From: Prevotella sp.
Lineage (GTDB): Bacteria; Bacteroidota; Bacteroidia; Bacteroidales; Bacteroidaceae
NCBI GenBank assembly: GCA_016287755.1
Contig: JAEEWT010000007.1
Location: 1-64,000 of the forward strand
Direction: 5' to 3'
DNA length: 64,000 bases
The notes under the pieces are model-generated. The model was not told the origin of the DNA and ran no database searches. It was given only the letters and a program-made list of their open reading frames with translations. The translations under genes and the position numbers were made by a program. Every line of letters starts with the position of its first letter. Position 1 is the stretch's first letter. Positions 24,060 through 34,459 of the stretch are shown here, piece after piece.

Positions 24060-25931
24060 TTAATACTTGAACGCCATATACGAATGCGGTTTGAGGGAAA
24101 CGGGAATCTTCATGGCCTGATTTCTGTTCCAGCCTACCCAATAGTCCTCCAATGCACCTTCAATGACACGACCGTCATCCAGGCTCGTCAGACGCTTGTT
24201 CTCATCCTTGGTACTCACCAGTTTCACATCCACAGGCTCGTCGTTGAAGTTCTCGACAATGAGTGTGTGGTTGTCATAGAGGAACAGACTCACCTTAGCG
24301 GGAGCATCGAGATAGAAGTCTAACCCTTTACTCATCACCCTGCGGATCTCCGTAAGCGCAGCGGCGGGATAGTCGTACAGTCCACCCATGTCATCAGGAA
24401 CCGTCAGTACATAAAGGTACGCATTGGCATACTTGGCTTTATGGAGAATAGGGAAACCAGAGACACCCCCTGTCAAGGGACGACCTGCACTGATCACCTC
24501 CCAGCTGTCGTTGGTCTGGTAACGAACCTGCGGAATCAGGATGTCACGGTTACTCTTCCCGTACCGACCGAAGTCATTTACAATAGCTTTCAAGTCTGAA
24601 CACCGAAGTTCGCATACCTGAGCTATCTTCTCGGGAATGGCTTTCAGCAGACCGCTGGTAATCACCATGTCATGTCCACTCCTCAACTGTTGTTCAATCT
24701 TCTTCATGATATCTGCATCACCAGCAGCCTGTTCAGTAAGCAGCATCACTTCCTGATCCTTGGCAAAGGAAGGATGAATATCCATAGGCAGACCAATCAT
24801 ACCGAGGTAGTTCTGCAGGAAGTCCTCTCCCAAGGAATGGAAGGGTTTATACGACTGTATGCCTATAGGATTCCCTAACTTCCCCACCAGATGATCTGCT
24901 TGCCGCAACACCACATCAGCGATACGTGCCATCGTGGTGGGCGTAACGTTCTTGTTCCCATTCTTGAAAGGAGCCCGCATCTGGTCGTAATCCCAACTGG
25001 TACCAGTCCCCTGCCAAGGAGCCCGATACTCATCGCGCAACGGATAGTCGAGCAGTTGGTTATAGGCAAACAGCATCACGTCACGAGCCTTGGCGATGGC
25101 AGTAAGATGCAACTGTTCCGCATAGCGGTCCATGCTCATCTGAATACCTCCGGCATCTACCCATCCGCCACCGTTATAACCTGGGCGCAGATTCTCAAAG
25201 TAACGAATAATGTTATAGCTCAGGTAGTTCTGCAGATGTTGGGCACTAGCAGGATCACGTGTTTCCGTACCAGTCCAGATACCGTCGAAGAGCATCGGAC
25301 CGTCCTCGAGGTTAAAGCCCAAACCTTGGAAATGGTCATACCAGTTGGGATATTTGATGATTACCTTCACCTTGGGATTCACTGTCTTGGCAGGCCCTAT
25401 CACCAAGTTCTTGGCAGCATCGTTCATCAGATCCAAGCGGTATTCGGTCCAAGTCCTGTTACCTTTCGCAGCAATCTCCACCTCACTCTTGCAACTGGTG
25501 AAGAAGAAATCGTCTAACAGGAACTCATCAAAATGTTTGGCTGTGACTTCAGCGATGTGCTTAACCATCTTACGGTGTTCTGGATCAGAATAGCAGAATG
25601 TCTCGAAGTCGTTTCTCTCATTGATTGTATAGGTAATGCCGCCAGCCACTTCCAGTCCTTGTTTCAGGAAGAACTTCTTAGCTTTCTCAATGGTGGCATC
25701 ATCCACGATCAGCATGTCACGATGCGTTTCCAGGTAGATCTTATCCACATCAAGCTGACTCGAGATGGTCTTCCACGATGACTCCAGCCACTTGGCGTCC
25801 TTCATCTTCTGTACCTCATAGGCACGGACATAGACCGACACCTTGAAGTTCGCATGTTTGGCCATGACGGGTAAGGCTGTCAGCATCAGCAGCATCAGGC
25901 AAAAAGCCATATTGACAACAAGTCTTCTCAT
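24060..25931 (-). CDS. Secreted TIM-barrel-like protein, possible glycoside hydrolase, 623 aa
   Basis: A signal peptide (CLMLLMLTALPVMAK) is followed by a region with barrel-like strand/acid patterns: FKVSVYVRAYEV, VDKIYLETHRD, LEVAGGITYTIN, FDEFLLDDFFFTSC and KVKVIIKYPNW. Asp residues in FLLDDFFF and the GPMLFDGIWTGTETRDP segment sit where catalytic or binding residues would be. A C-terminal beta-rich domain follows. I do not recognise the family with confidence. It lies directly upstream of susC and susD on the same strand (47 bases), which suggests that it acts on the same glycan. It starts three bases after the ettA stop. Confidence 0.65.
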   Translation of the reverse strand: MRRLVVNMAFCLMLLMLTALPVMAKHANFKVSVYVRAYEVQKMKDAKWLESSWKTISSQLDVDKIYLETHRDMLIVDDATIEKAKKFFLKQGLEVAGGITYTINERNDFETFCYSDPEHRKMVKHIAEVTAKHFDEFLLDDFFFTSCKSEVEIAAKGNRTWTEYRLDLMNDAAKNLVIGPAKTVNPKVKVIIKYPNWYDHFQGLGFNLEDGPMLFDGIWTGTETRDPASAQHLQNYLSYNIIRYFENLRPGYNGGGWVDAGGIQMSMDRYAEQLHLTAIAKARDVMLFAYNQLLDYPLRDEYRAPWQGTGTSWDYDQMRAPFKNGNKNVTPTTMARIADVVLRQADHLVGKLGNPIGIQSYKPFHSLGEDFLQNYLGMIGLPMDIHPSFAKDQEVMLLTEQAAGDADIMKKIEQQLRSGHDMVITSGLLKAIPEKIAQVCELRCSDLKAIVNDFGRYGKSNRDILIPQVRYQTNDSWEVISAGRPLTGGVSGFPILHKAKYANAYLYVLTVPDDMGGLYDYPAAALTEIRRVMSKGLDFYLDAPAKVSLFLYDNHTLIVENFNDEPVDVKLVSTKDENKRLTSLDDGRVIEGALEDYWVGWNRNQAMKIPVSLKPHSYMAFKY

Positions 25932-25934
25932 CTT

Positions 25935-27632
25935 TTATTCCTCCATCAGTTTACGATAACGAGCACGCTTCGGCTCTTCCAATCCGAGACGTTGTGCTTT
26001 GTTGGCTTCATATTCACTGTAGTTACCCTCGAAATAGAAGACACTACCCTCTCCTTCGAACGCCAGGATATGGGTACAGATACGATCCAGGAACCAACGG
26101 TCGTGACTGATGATAACGGCGCATCCGGCAAAGGCTTCCAGACCTTCTTCCAAGGCTCGTAACGTATTGACATCGATATCGTTAGTAGGCTCATCTAAAA
26201 GTAATACATTACCCTCTTGTTTCAAGGCAATGGCGAGATGCAAACGATTACGTTCACCGCCAGAGAGTACGGCGCACTTCTTCTCTTGGTCGGCTCCGCT
26301 GAAGTTGAAACGAGAGAGATAAGCCCTGACATTGACGTCTTTACCGCCCATACGAATGGTCTCGTTACCCTGACTCACCACTTGATAAACAGTCTTCTCT
26401 GGATCAATATCCTTATGTTGCTGATCCACGTAAGAGAGCTTCACCGTATCACCGATACTGAACGTACCTGCATCAGGCTGTTCCAGATTCATGATCAGAC
26501 GGAAGAGGGTTGTCTTACCGGCACCATTAGGACCGATTACGCCCACGATGCCGTTCGGTGGCAGCATGAAGTTCAGATCAGAGAAGAGCGTTTTCTCGCC
26601 ATAGGCCTTCGCTACATGCTCCGCTTCGATGACCTTGTTACCCAGTCGGGGACCGTTAGGAATGAAGATCTCAAGCTTCTCTTCCTTCTGTTTCTGCTCC
26701 TCGTTAAGCATCATCTCGTAGGAGTTCAGACGGGCTTTACCCTTGGCATGACGGGCCTTGGGAGCCATACGCACCCATTCCAGCTCGCGTTCCAGCGTCT
26801 TGCGGCGCTTGGAGGCAGACTTCTCCTCCTGTGCCAAGCGTTGCGACTTTTGTTCGAGCCACGATGAGTAGTTGCCTTTCCATGGGATTCCCTCACCACG
26901 GTCAAGCTCCAGAATCCATTCTGCCACATCATCGAGGAAATAACGGTCGTGAGTTACAGCAATCACAGTTCCTTCATACTGCTGGAGATGCTGCTCCAAC
27001 CAGTCGATACTCTCAGCATCCAAGTGGTTGGTAGGCTCATCGAGCAACAGTACATCAGGTTTCTGGAGGAGCAACCGACAGAGTGCCACCCTGCGGCGCT
27101 CACCGCCTGAAAGTGTCTTCACACTCCAGTCGCCCGGCGGACAGTTCAACGCTGCCATGGCACGATCCAGTTTCGAGTCCATGTTCCAGGCATCTGTACT
27201 GTCGATGATATCCTGCAGTTCTGCCTGACGACTCATCAGCTTGTCCATCTTATCAGGATCCTCGTAATACTCAGGGAGTCCGAACTTCACGTTGATCTCA
27301 TCATATTCAGCCAATGCGTCATACACATGCTGTACCCCTTCCATCACGTTCTCCTTCACGGTCTTCTCCTCATTGAGCGGCGGGTCCTGCGGCAGATAGC
27401 CCACGGTATAGCCCGGACTCCACACCACCTGACCCTGATACTGCTGGTCTAATCCGGCAATGATCTTCATCAGCGTGGATTTACCCGCACCGTTCAGACC
27501 GATGATACCGATCTTTGCCCCGTAGAAAAAACTCAGGTAGATATTCTTGAGCACTTGTTTCTGGTTCTGCTGGATGGTCTTGCTCACTCCAACCATCGAG
27601 AAGATTACTTTCTTGTCGTCTACTGTAGCCAT
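25935..27632 (-). CDS. ettA: EttA, ABC-F translational throttle protein
   Basis: The 565-residue cytosolic protein has two ABC ATPase domains with Walker A motifs GLNGAGKS (residues 45-52) and GPNGAGKT, signature motifs LSGGERRRV and LSGGERNRL, and Walker B DEPTNHLD and DEPTNDID. An arm and linker (P-site tRNA interaction motif) lies between them (KRRKTLERELEWVRMAPKAR). No membrane domain is present. EttA binds the ribosomal E site and gates elongation by ATP/ADP ratio. The gene is unusually only three bases from the SusCD-linked gene downstream. Confidence 0.95.
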   Translation of the reverse strand: MATVDDKKVIFSMVGVSKTIQQNQKQVLKNIYLSFFYGAKIGIIGLNGAGKSTLMKIIAGLDQQYQGQVVWSPGYTVGYLPQDPPLNEEKTVKENVMEGVQHVYDALAEYDEINVKFGLPEYYEDPDKMDKLMSRQAELQDIIDSTDAWNMDSKLDRAMAALNCPPGDWSVKTLSGGERRRVALCRLLLQKPDVLLLDEPTNHLDAESIDWLEQHLQQYEGTVIAVTHDRYFLDDVAEWILELDRGEGIPWKGNYSSWLEQKSQRLAQEEKSASKRRKTLERELEWVRMAPKARHAKGKARLNSYEMMLNEEQKQKEEKLEIFIPNGPRLGNKVIEAEHVAKAYGEKTLFSDLNFMLPPNGIVGVIGPNGAGKTTLFRLIMNLEQPDAGTFSIGDTVKLSYVDQQHKDIDPEKTVYQVVSQGNETIRMGGKDVNVRAYLSRFNFSGADQEKKCAVLSGGERNRLHLAIALKQEGNVLLLDEPTNDIDVNTLRALEEGLEAFAGCAVIISHDRWFLDRICTHILAFEGEGSVFYFEGNYSEYEANKAQRLGLEEPKRARYRKLMEE

Positions 27633-27658
27633 AATTCTTGTTTTATACTTTTCACAAT

Positions 27659-27697
27659 AAGTCCGTTATCAACATACGAATGTCAGATAACGGACTT
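27659..27697 (-). terminator. Hairpin terminator after deoD
   Basis: The 12-bp stem aagtccgttatc / gataacggactt, with a 15-base loop, lies between the deoD stop and the ettA start. The U-tract is weak. Confidence 0.55.
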
Positions 27698-27721
27698 ACC
27701 TCCTTTCAGTTCTACGAGCGA

Positions 27722-28429
27722 TTAAATCAGTGAGAACGCCACATCCATCATGTGGGTGAAATTATTCTGACGCTCCTCAGCTGTTGTAGCCTCTCCTGTC
27801 AGGATATTATCTGAGATGGTGCAGATGCCCAGCGCGCGGTTTCCTGAGCGGGCTGCATTCATATACAGGGCTGCAATCTCCATCTCTACGGCCATTACAC
27901 CCATGTTGATCCACTTGTCGTTGTGTGGGTTCTCGCCGTAGAACACATCTGATGACAGTACATTACCGACCTTGTAGTTATAGCCGAACTTCTCGCATGC
28001 CTCAGCTGCCGCACGGATCAGACTGAAGTCGGCTATCGGTGCATAGGTACCAGGCATCTCATACTGATCAGCATAGTTACTATTGGTGCAAGCGCCCATC
28101 GCAATGGCCAGGTCGCCAATGTGCAGCTCCTTATTGATAGATCCTGCCGATCCCACGCGGATGATGGTCTTCACCCCATAGAAGTTATACAACTCGTAGG
28201 TATAGATACCGATTGACGGCATACCCATACCATGTCCCATCACACTGACCCGCTTACCTTTATAGGTACCCGTATAGCCAAGCATTCCACGAACATTGTT
28301 GAACTGCACGGGGTTCTCCAGGAACCGTTCGGCCATCAGTTTTGCACGTAGCGGATCGCCCGCCATGATTACTGTCTCGGCAATTTCGCCTTTCTTCGCC
28401 CCGATGTGGGGAGTTGGTGTTTGACTCAT
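27722..28429 (-). CDS. deoD: Purine-nucleoside phosphorylase (DeoD type)
   Basis: This 235-residue cytosolic enzyme splits purine (deoxy)nucleosides with phosphate to free base and ribose-1-phosphate. The blocks seen are [35 protein letters not shown] (phosphate/ribose site), [20 protein letters not shown], and [10 protein letters not shown], whose Asp matches the protonating Asp204 of the E. coli enzyme. Length matches the hexameric class. A hairpin follows it. Confidence 0.97.
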   Translation of the reverse strand: MSQTPTPHIGAKKGEIAETVIMAGDPLRAKLMAERFLENPVQFNNVRGMLGYTGTYKGKRVSVMGHGMGMPSIGIYTYELYNFYGVKTIIRVGSAGSINKELHIGDLAIAMGACTNSNYADQYEMPGTYAPIADFSLIRAAAEACEKFGYNYKVGNVLSSDVFYGENPHNDKWINMGVMAVEMEIAALYMNAARSGNRALGICTISDNILTGEATTAEERQNNFTHMMDVAFSLI

Positions 28430-28451
28430 ATTCTAATTATTAATTAAAGTT

Positions 28452-31400
28452 TTACAGGATGTTCTCTTTCTTTGTGGTGCACTCATTCACCAGATACACA
28501 ATGCTCATATAAGGAATACCCGTATTGGTCTCCAATCCAATCTCACAGGTTCTACTATTAGAATAGCCCACCTCGATATGGTTCTTCTCAATTTGCGGAC
28601 GAAGCTTACGCAAGCCATACTTATTCAGTTCTGGGAAGGTGAATCCACGGTCACCGGCGAAGCCGCAACAGCCTACACCCTCAGGGAGGAACACATTGGT
28701 GGAGCAGAGCTTGGCCAGGGCAATCATATCCTTGTCAACGCCCATCTGACGAGTAGAGCAGGTCAGGTGAAGGGCGATATGACGGTCTGTCGGATGGAAG
28801 TCGAGACGTGGCACGAGATACTCCATGATGAACTCTGCGGGTTCGTAAAGCTTCATCTTCTTCATCACCTTCTTCATGCGGTGCAGACAAGGACTCTGGG
28901 CACAGAGCACAGGGTACTTCCCTTGTTCGGATGCTTGCCACAACGCCTCTTCGAGCTCAGCACTCTTACGGTCGGCTATGTCGAGCATTCCCTTCGACTC
29001 CCAGATCTGTCCGCAGCACATCTTCTCCATACCCTCTGGGAAGATCACTTCGTAACCGGCCTTCGCCATCAGTTGGATCACCTCATCAACAAGATCGTGA
29101 ATCTTACCATCCCGTTTCGACTGTCCCATCGTCTGGTTGATACAGCTGGGGAAATAGACCACCTTCAGCGGCGAATGCTCCTCCTCATGTTGGGGGATGG
29201 ACTTTTCGATGATGAACTGGGTCAGGTCAGACTTCTTCGGCTGTCGATGCTTTTTCGGCATAGCGGTTGTCCAAAGGGGCATACCCATCTTGTTCATACC
29301 TCTACAGATACTCGTCATCAGCGTCGGTCCCAAGGTGACATGTCCTAAGTGAGCCACATCCAGTACGACGCGCAGGCCCGACTTGATGCCGGCCATGTGG
29401 TTGGCAGCAAACTCTCCTACCTTATAGCCCAGCTTGTTGTTGTTCATGTCCATCTGACGGATCAGGTGTGTTAATTCACCTGTGTTGATCTTCATCGGAC
29501 AAGAGGTTGAACAAAGACCATCGGTAGCACATGTCTGATCACCATAATACTTATATTGCTTACGCAACCTGGCGGCACGTTCCGGATCTGCGCCCGTGGA
29601 TTCCAGTTCCCTGATCTCTCGCTGTACAGCAATACGCATTCTTGAAGATAAGGTAAGACCGCACGACATACAGTTCACTTCGCAGAAGCCGCACTCAATA
29701 CACTTATTGGCTCGTTTCACCTGCTCAATCGTCTCATGGGCAGTAGAAAGAGACGGATCCATCAGGTACTTTCCGCCATCAGGAACCTTGTCGAAATCGA
29801 AATCGAGTACTGGTAACGGCTTCAGGCATTTGATGAAGCATTCCGGGTCATCGTTGAAGATCACACCTTGGTTCAGCAGACCTTCGGGATCGAAGATCGC
29901 CTTCAGTTCCTTCATCACCTCGTATGCCTTGTCGCGCCATTCGTACTTCACGAACGGAGCCATGTTCCTTCCCGTTCCATGCTCAGCCTTCAAGGAGCCG
30001 TCATATTCCTCAACCACCAGACGGGCCACATCGCGCATCATCTCCTCATAGCGTTTCACCTCGCTCTCGCTATTGAAGCTCTGGTTGAGGATGAAGTGGT
30101 AGTTACCTTCAAACGCATGACCGTAGATACAGGCATCCGAGTAGCCATGGTCGGCAATGAGTTTCTGCAGTTTGACCGTTGCTTCGGGCAGATCCTCGAT
30201 GTGGAAAGCCACATCTTCGATGAGACATGAAGTACCTACTGGACGAGTTCCTCCTACCGAGGGGAAGATACCTGAGCGTATTGCCCAGTACTTGCCATAG
30301 ATGGCTGGATCTTCGGTGAACTCTGCGGGGATATACAGACTGAATTGCGAGAGACATTCCTTGATCTTGTCGATCTTCTCCAACAGCTGCTCATGTGTCA
30401 CCGCCTTCGTCTCGGTAAGAATAGCGGTCAGGTTATGGTAATCGCCTGGCTCCACACCCGGGATTTTCCCAGCATCCACATCCTTCTGGTATTGCAGATA
30501 GACGGGATCGTCCACTGAGCTCAGCGACTTATAATCAAGCATTTCAGCACTCTTCACCATCAGGTTCTCCGCACTCATCTTCAGGTCTTCATCACCTGCC
30601 TTGAGTTTCTTCATGGCCACCACCGCCTCACAGCTCTCCTTCATCGTCATGAAATACACCATGGCCGATGCCTTGAAAGGATAATCATGCAAGGTCTTCA
30701 TGGTTACTTCTGACAAGAACGCCAGCGTTCCCTCAGAACCCACCATACAGTGTGCCATGATATCAAACGGATCATCGTAGGCTAACAGCGGACGGATATT
30801 CAAACCGGTTACGTTTTTGATGCTGTATTTCAGACGAATACGGTCGGCCAATTCCTGGTCAGCACGAACTCTATCGCGCAAATCCTCGATTTTCTTGATG
30901 AATTCCGGGTGCGACTTCCTGAACAGTTCCTTACTCTTCTCGTCGCCTGTGTCAACCACCGTACCATCAGTCAGAATCAGACGGGCACTAATCATCATAC
31001 GGTCGCTGTTGGCATGAACACCACAGTTCATACCCGAGGCATTATTAATCACAATACCACCCACCATGGCACTTCCAATAGAAGCGGGATCTGGTGGGAA
31101 TACCCTACCATAAGGTTTAAGCAGCTCATTCACGCGGGCACCCACAATACCAGGCTGCAGTCGGATTGTCTCCTGATCAGGACCGATTTCGTAACGTTCC
31201 CAATGCTTTCCGGCTACGATCAATACCGAGTCACTTACACTTTGTCCTGACAGGGAAGTTCCTGCAGCGCGGAATGTGAATGGAAGATGGAACTGATTAC
31301 AAGCGCGGATGATCTTGGCCATCTGCTCCTCGCCTTCACTTCTTACAACCACCTTGGGTATCTGGCGGTAGAAACTGGCGTCAGTTCCCCACCCTAATGT

Positions 31401-31514
31401 TCGTAACTCATCTGTGTAAATACGGTCAGAAGGCACAAACTTCTTGATTTCAGCGAGGAAATCCGCATACACTTGTGGATTCCTTGTACTTGTTGTGTTA
31501 GTAGATGTTGTCAT
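28452..31514 (-). CDS. FAD-binding and Fe-S-binding oxidoreductase (Dld/GlpC fusion type)
   Basis: The 1020-residue protein combines a vanillyl-alcohol-oxidase-type FAD domain (residues about 45-450, FRAAGTSLSGQS, PPDPASIGSAMVGGIVINNAS) with a C-terminal ferredoxin and CCG-domain half. The 4Fe-4S motifs are CIECGFCEVNC and CATDGLCSTSCP; the CCG motifs are MCCGQIWESKG and CCGFAGDRG. This layout matches the D-lactate/glycolate dehydrogenase-type proteins that pass electrons from a 2-hydroxy acid to quinone at the membrane. The frame is open upstream to 31673, but the -7 box CAAATATA at 31556-31563 and homologue-like start MTTSTNTTSTRNPQVYADFL favour 31514. Confidence 0.9.
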   Translation of the reverse strand: MTTSTNTTSTRNPQVYADFLAEIKKFVPSDRIYTDELRTLGWGTDASFYRQIPKVVVRSEGEEQMAKIIRACNQFHLPFTFRAAGTSLSGQSVSDSVLIVAGKHWERYEIGPDQETIRLQPGIVGARVNELLKPYGRVFPPDPASIGSAMVGGIVINNASGMNCGVHANSDRMMISARLILTDGTVVDTGDEKSKELFRKSHPEFIKKIEDLRDRVRADQELADRIRLKYSIKNVTGLNIRPLLAYDDPFDIMAHCMVGSEGTLAFLSEVTMKTLHDYPFKASAMVYFMTMKESCEAVVAMKKLKAGDEDLKMSAENLMVKSAEMLDYKSLSSVDDPVYLQYQKDVDAGKIPGVEPGDYHNLTAILTETKAVTHEQLLEKIDKIKECLSQFSLYIPAEFTEDPAIYGKYWAIRSGIFPSVGGTRPVGTSCLIEDVAFHIEDLPEATVKLQKLIADHGYSDACIYGHAFEGNYHFILNQSFNSESEVKRYEEMMRDVARLVVEEYDGSLKAEHGTGRNMAPFVKYEWRDKAYEVMKELKAIFDPEGLLNQGVIFNDDPECFIKCLKPLPVLDFDFDKVPDGGKYLMDPSLSTAHETIEQVKRANKCIECGFCEVNCMSCGLTLSSRMRIAVQREIRELESTGADPERAARLRKQYKYYGDQTCATDGLCSTSCPMKINTGELTHLIRQMDMNNNKLGYKVGEFAANHMAGIKSGLRVVLDVAHLGHVTLGPTLMTSICRGMNKMGMPLWTTAMPKKHRQPKKSDLTQFIIEKSIPQHEEEHSPLKVVYFPSCINQTMGQSKRDGKIHDLVDEVIQLMAKAGYEVIFPEGMEKMCCGQIWESKGMLDIADRKSAELEEALWQASEQGKYPVLCAQSPCLHRMKKVMKKMKLYEPAEFIMEYLVPRLDFHPTDRHIALHLTCSTRQMGVDKDMIALAKLCSTNVFLPEGVGCCGFAGDRGFTFPELNKYGLRKLRPQIEKNHIEVGYSNSRTCEIGLETNTGIPYMSIVYLVNECTTKKENIL

Positions 31515-31555
31515 ATAATTAATAGATTGATTTGTTACGTACATGTATGATAGCG

Positions 31556-31667
31556 CAAATATACACAAAAAAATCCAAACAGTCATGCGAAATGATGTTT
31601 TTTTTCTTATTTGACACAAAAAACGTATATGCAATTTCCTAAAAACAAGAAAAATGCAGTACTTTTG
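31556..31667. promoter_or_regulatory. Divergent promoter region
   Basis: A minus-strand -7 box TATATTTG (31556-31563 as CAAATATA) faces the oxidoreductase. A plus-strand TACTTTTG (31660-31667) faces the TrmH-type gene. Neither has a clear -33 box at the normal distance. Confidence 0.5.
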
Positions 31668-31687
31668 CAGCACAATTCATTAAATCC

Positions 31688-32509
31688 ATGAACCTGATAG
31701 AAATCACCTCCCTCTCCCACCCAGGTGCGGAAATGTTCAGTACGCTGACGGAAGCGCAACTGCGCAACAAGATAGAACCCGACAAGGGAATCTTCATCGC
31801 AGAGAGTCCTAAAGTGATACGCGTAGCCTTAAACCAAGGTTACGAGCCGGTGGCCCTGCTCTGCGAGAAGAAGCACATTGAGGGAGATGCCCAAGACATC
31901 ATCAGTATTTGTTCGGAACGAAATGCCGATTTCCCTGTCTATACAGGCAGTCGGGAACTGTTGTCGGCGCTTACTGGTTATACACTGACGCGTGGTGTAT
32001 TGTGTGCCATGAAACGACCTACTCCACATTCCGTTGAAGAGGTATGTCGGGATTCACGACGTGTGGTGGTAATCCACGGTGTGGTAGATACCACGAACAT
32101 CGGAGCCATCTTCCGCTCTGCCGCAGCCTTGGGAATTGATGCTGTTCTACTGACACGCGACTCCTGTGATCCGTATAACCGAAGGGCGGTAAGGGTATCG
32201 ATGGGCTCAGTGTTCCTGGTTCCCTGGACCTGGCTCGATGAACCCGTGAACAGTCTGCACCGCCTGGGATTCAAGACCGTTTCAATGGCGTTGACCGACC
32301 GCTCTGTTTCCATTGACAACCCACAGTTGGTGCAGGAAGAACGTCTGGCCATCGTGATGGGAACAGAAGGTGATGGTTTGCCTCAGGAAGTAATCGAAGA
32401 AACGGATTATGTAGCCCGAATCCCTATGTCTCATCAGGTGGATTCCCTCAACGTGGCAGCCGCTGCCGCCGTTGCATTTTGGCAATTACGGGCAGGTAAC
32501 CGTCATTAG
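31688..32509 (+). CDS. TrmH/SpoU-family RNA 2'-O-methyltransferase
   Basis: The 273-residue cytosolic protein has an N-terminal substrate-binding domain (IFIAESPKVIRVALNQGY) and a C-terminal SPOUT domain. Motif 1 is NIGAIFRSAAALG, motif 2 VMGTEGDGLP and motif 3 IPMSHQVDSLNVAAAAAV; together they form the knotted SAM site. It methylates a 2'-hydroxyl in tRNA or rRNA. The exact target is not clear from the sequence. Confidence 0.93.
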   Translation: MNLIEITSLSHPGAEMFSTLTEAQLRNKIEPDKGIFIAESPKVIRVALNQGYEPVALLCEKKHIEGDAQDIISICSERNADFPVYTGSRELLSALTGYTLTRGVLCAMKRPTPHSVEEVCRDSRRVVVIHGVVDTTNIGAIFRSAAALGIDAVLLTRDSCDPYNRRAVRVSMGSVFLVPWTWLDEPVNSLHRLGFKTVSMALTDRSVSIDNPQLVQEERLAIVMGTEGDGLPQEVIEETDYVARIPMSHQVDSLNVAAAAAVAFWQLRAGNRH

Positions 32510-32576
32510 TTTGTTAAAATTCCATAAATCATTGTTGTTGCAGAAAGAAAAACACACGTATCTCATTAAAAATGAG

Positions 32577-32584
32577 TAATTTTG
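32577..32584 (+). promoter_or_regulatory. -7 box of rpsA promoter
   Basis: TAATTTTG matches the TAnnTTTG consensus and leaves a leader of about 70 bases before the rpsA ATG. It also excludes the longer frame opening at 32582. Confidence 0.5.
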
Positions 32585-32662
32585 CAGCCGCTTTGCGCGT
32601 CATGCGCGAGGCACAACATAAAGTCTCACTTTATTAGTTACAATTTTTTTATTAATTCATTT

Positions 32663-34438
32663 ATGTCTAACTTAAAAAATGTACAGCCGTTAGAGGACTT
32701 CAACTGGGAAGAATTCGAGAACGGCAGCAGCCAGGAGATCAGCAAGGAAGAGCTGACGAAGGCTTATGATGACACACTGAACAAGGTCAGTGAGCATCAG
32801 GTCGTTGACGGTAAGGTTATCTCCGTTGACAAAAAAGAAGTAATCGTGAACATCGGTTACAAGAGCGATGGTATCATCCCCTCTTCAGAGTTCCGCTACA
32901 ACCCGGATCTGAAAGTTGGTGACATCGTTGAGGTTTATGTAGAGAACGCAGAGGACAAGAAGGGTCAGCTGATTCTCTCACACAAGAAGGCTCGTCTGAG
33001 CAAGAGCTGGGAGCGTGTGAACGCCGCCCTCGACAACGAGGAGGTGATCCAGGGCTACATCAAGTGCCGCACGAAGGGCGGTATGATCGTTGATGTGTTT
33101 GGTATCGAGGCATTCCTCCCAGGCAGCCAGATTGACGTTCATCCCATACGCGACTACGACGTATTCGTAGGAAAGACTATGGAGTTCAAGGTTGTGAAGA
33201 TCAACCAGGAGTTCCGCAACGTTGTTGTCTCTCACAAGGCTCTTATCGAGGCTGAGTTGGAGGCACAGAAGAGAGAAATCATCGGTAAGCTTGAGAAGGG
33301 TCAGATCCTCGAGGGTACAGTCAAGAACATCACCTCTTATGGTGTGTTTGTTGACCTCGGTGGTGTTGACGGACTCATCCACATCACTGACCTGTCTTGG
33401 GGCCGCGTAAGCGATCCGCACGAGGTGGTTGCACTTGATCAGAAGATCAATGTGGTTATTCTCGACTTCGATGATGACAAGAAGCGTATCGCCCTCGGTC
33501 TGAAGCAGCTCACCCCGCATCCATGGGATGCTCTGGATGAGAACCTGAAGGTGGGCGACCACGTGAAGGGTAAGGTTGTTGTAATTGCCGACTACGGCGC
33601 ATTCGTGGAGATCGCTCCGGGTGTGGAGGGTCTGATCCATGTTTCAGAGATGTCATGGAGCCAGCACCTGCGCAGCGCACAGGAGTTCATGCACGTTGGC
33701 GACGAGGTAGAGACTGTTATCCTGACCCTCGACCGCGAGGAACGCAAGATGTCTCTCGGTATCAAGCAGCTCAAGGAAGATCCATGGGAGACCATCGAGA
33801 CCAAGTATCCTGTGGGCAGCAAGCACACCGCACGTGTACGCAACTTCACTAACTTCGGTATCTTCGTAGAACTGGAGGAAGGTGTTGACGGTCTGATCCA
33901 CATCAGCGACCTGTCATGGACAAAGAAGGTTAAGCATCCGTCAGAGTTCACTCAGGTAGGTGCAGAGATTGAGGTTGTTGTTCTCGAAATCGACAAGGAG
34001 AACCGTCGTCTCTCACTCGGTCACAAGCAACTCGAGGAGAATCCTTGGGATACTTACGAGACCATCTATACCCCGGGTAGCATTCACGCTGGTAAGATCA
34101 CAGAGATCATGGACAAGGGTGCAGTTATCGCACTGAACGAAGGCGGTGAGGGCTTTGCCACACCGAAGCACCTCGTTAAGGAGGACGGCAGTCAGGCTCA
34201 GCTTGGTGAGGATCTCCAGTTCAAGGTAATCGAGTTTGTAAAGGAGACCAAGCGTATCATCCTGTCTCATAGTCGTACCTTCGAGGATGCTAAGGATGAG
34301 ACCAAGAAGGCTCCTCGTGCTAAGCGTGCCGCTAAGAAGGAAGAGGCTCCCGTGATCAACAATGTTGCTGCAGGTACAACCCTGGGTGATATTGATGCAC
34401 TGGCCGAACTGAAGGCTAAGTTGGAGAAGGGCGAGTAA
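32663..34438 (+). CDS. rpsA: 30S ribosomal protein S1
   Basis: The 591-residue protein carries six S1 RNA-binding repeats. Typical units are GYKSDGIIPSSEF, ITSYGVFVDLGGVDGLIHIT, IADYGAFVEIAPGVEGLIHV and FTNFGIFVELEEGVDGLIHI. S1 brings mRNA to the small subunit. A basic C-terminal tail (KKAPRAKRAAKKEEAP) follows the last repeat. The acidic N-terminus (EDFNWEEFENG) is typical for Bacteroidota S1. Start 32663 (MSNLKNVQ) is preferred over an upstream ATG that overlaps the promoter. A terminator follows. Confidence 0.97.
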   Translation: MSNLKNVQPLEDFNWEEFENGSSQEISKEELTKAYDDTLNKVSEHQVVDGKVISVDKKEVIVNIGYKSDGIIPSSEFRYNPDLKVGDIVEVYVENAEDKKGQLILSHKKARLSKSWERVNAALDNEEVIQGYIKCRTKGGMIVDVFGIEAFLPGSQIDVHPIRDYDVFVGKTMEFKVVKINQEFRNVVVSHKALIEAELEAQKREIIGKLEKGQILEGTVKNITSYGVFVDLGGVDGLIHITDLSWGRVSDPHEVVALDQKINVVILDFDDDKKRIALGLKQLTPHPWDALDENLKVGDHVKGKVVVIADYGAFVEIAPGVEGLIHVSEMSWSQHLRSAQEFMHVGDEVETVILTLDREERKMSLGIKQLKEDPWETIETKYPVGSKHTARVRNFTNFGIFVELEEGVDGLIHISDLSWTKKVKHPSEFTQVGAEIEVVVLEIDKENRRLSLGHKQLEENPWDTYETIYTPGSIHAGKITEIMDKGAVIALNEGGEGFATPKHLVKEDGSQAQLGEDLQFKVIEFVKETKRIILSHSRTFEDAKDETKKAPRAKRAAKKEEAPVINNVAAGTTLGDIDALAELKAKLEKGE

Positions 34439-34459
34439 TCCCCACTCCACCTATTATAT

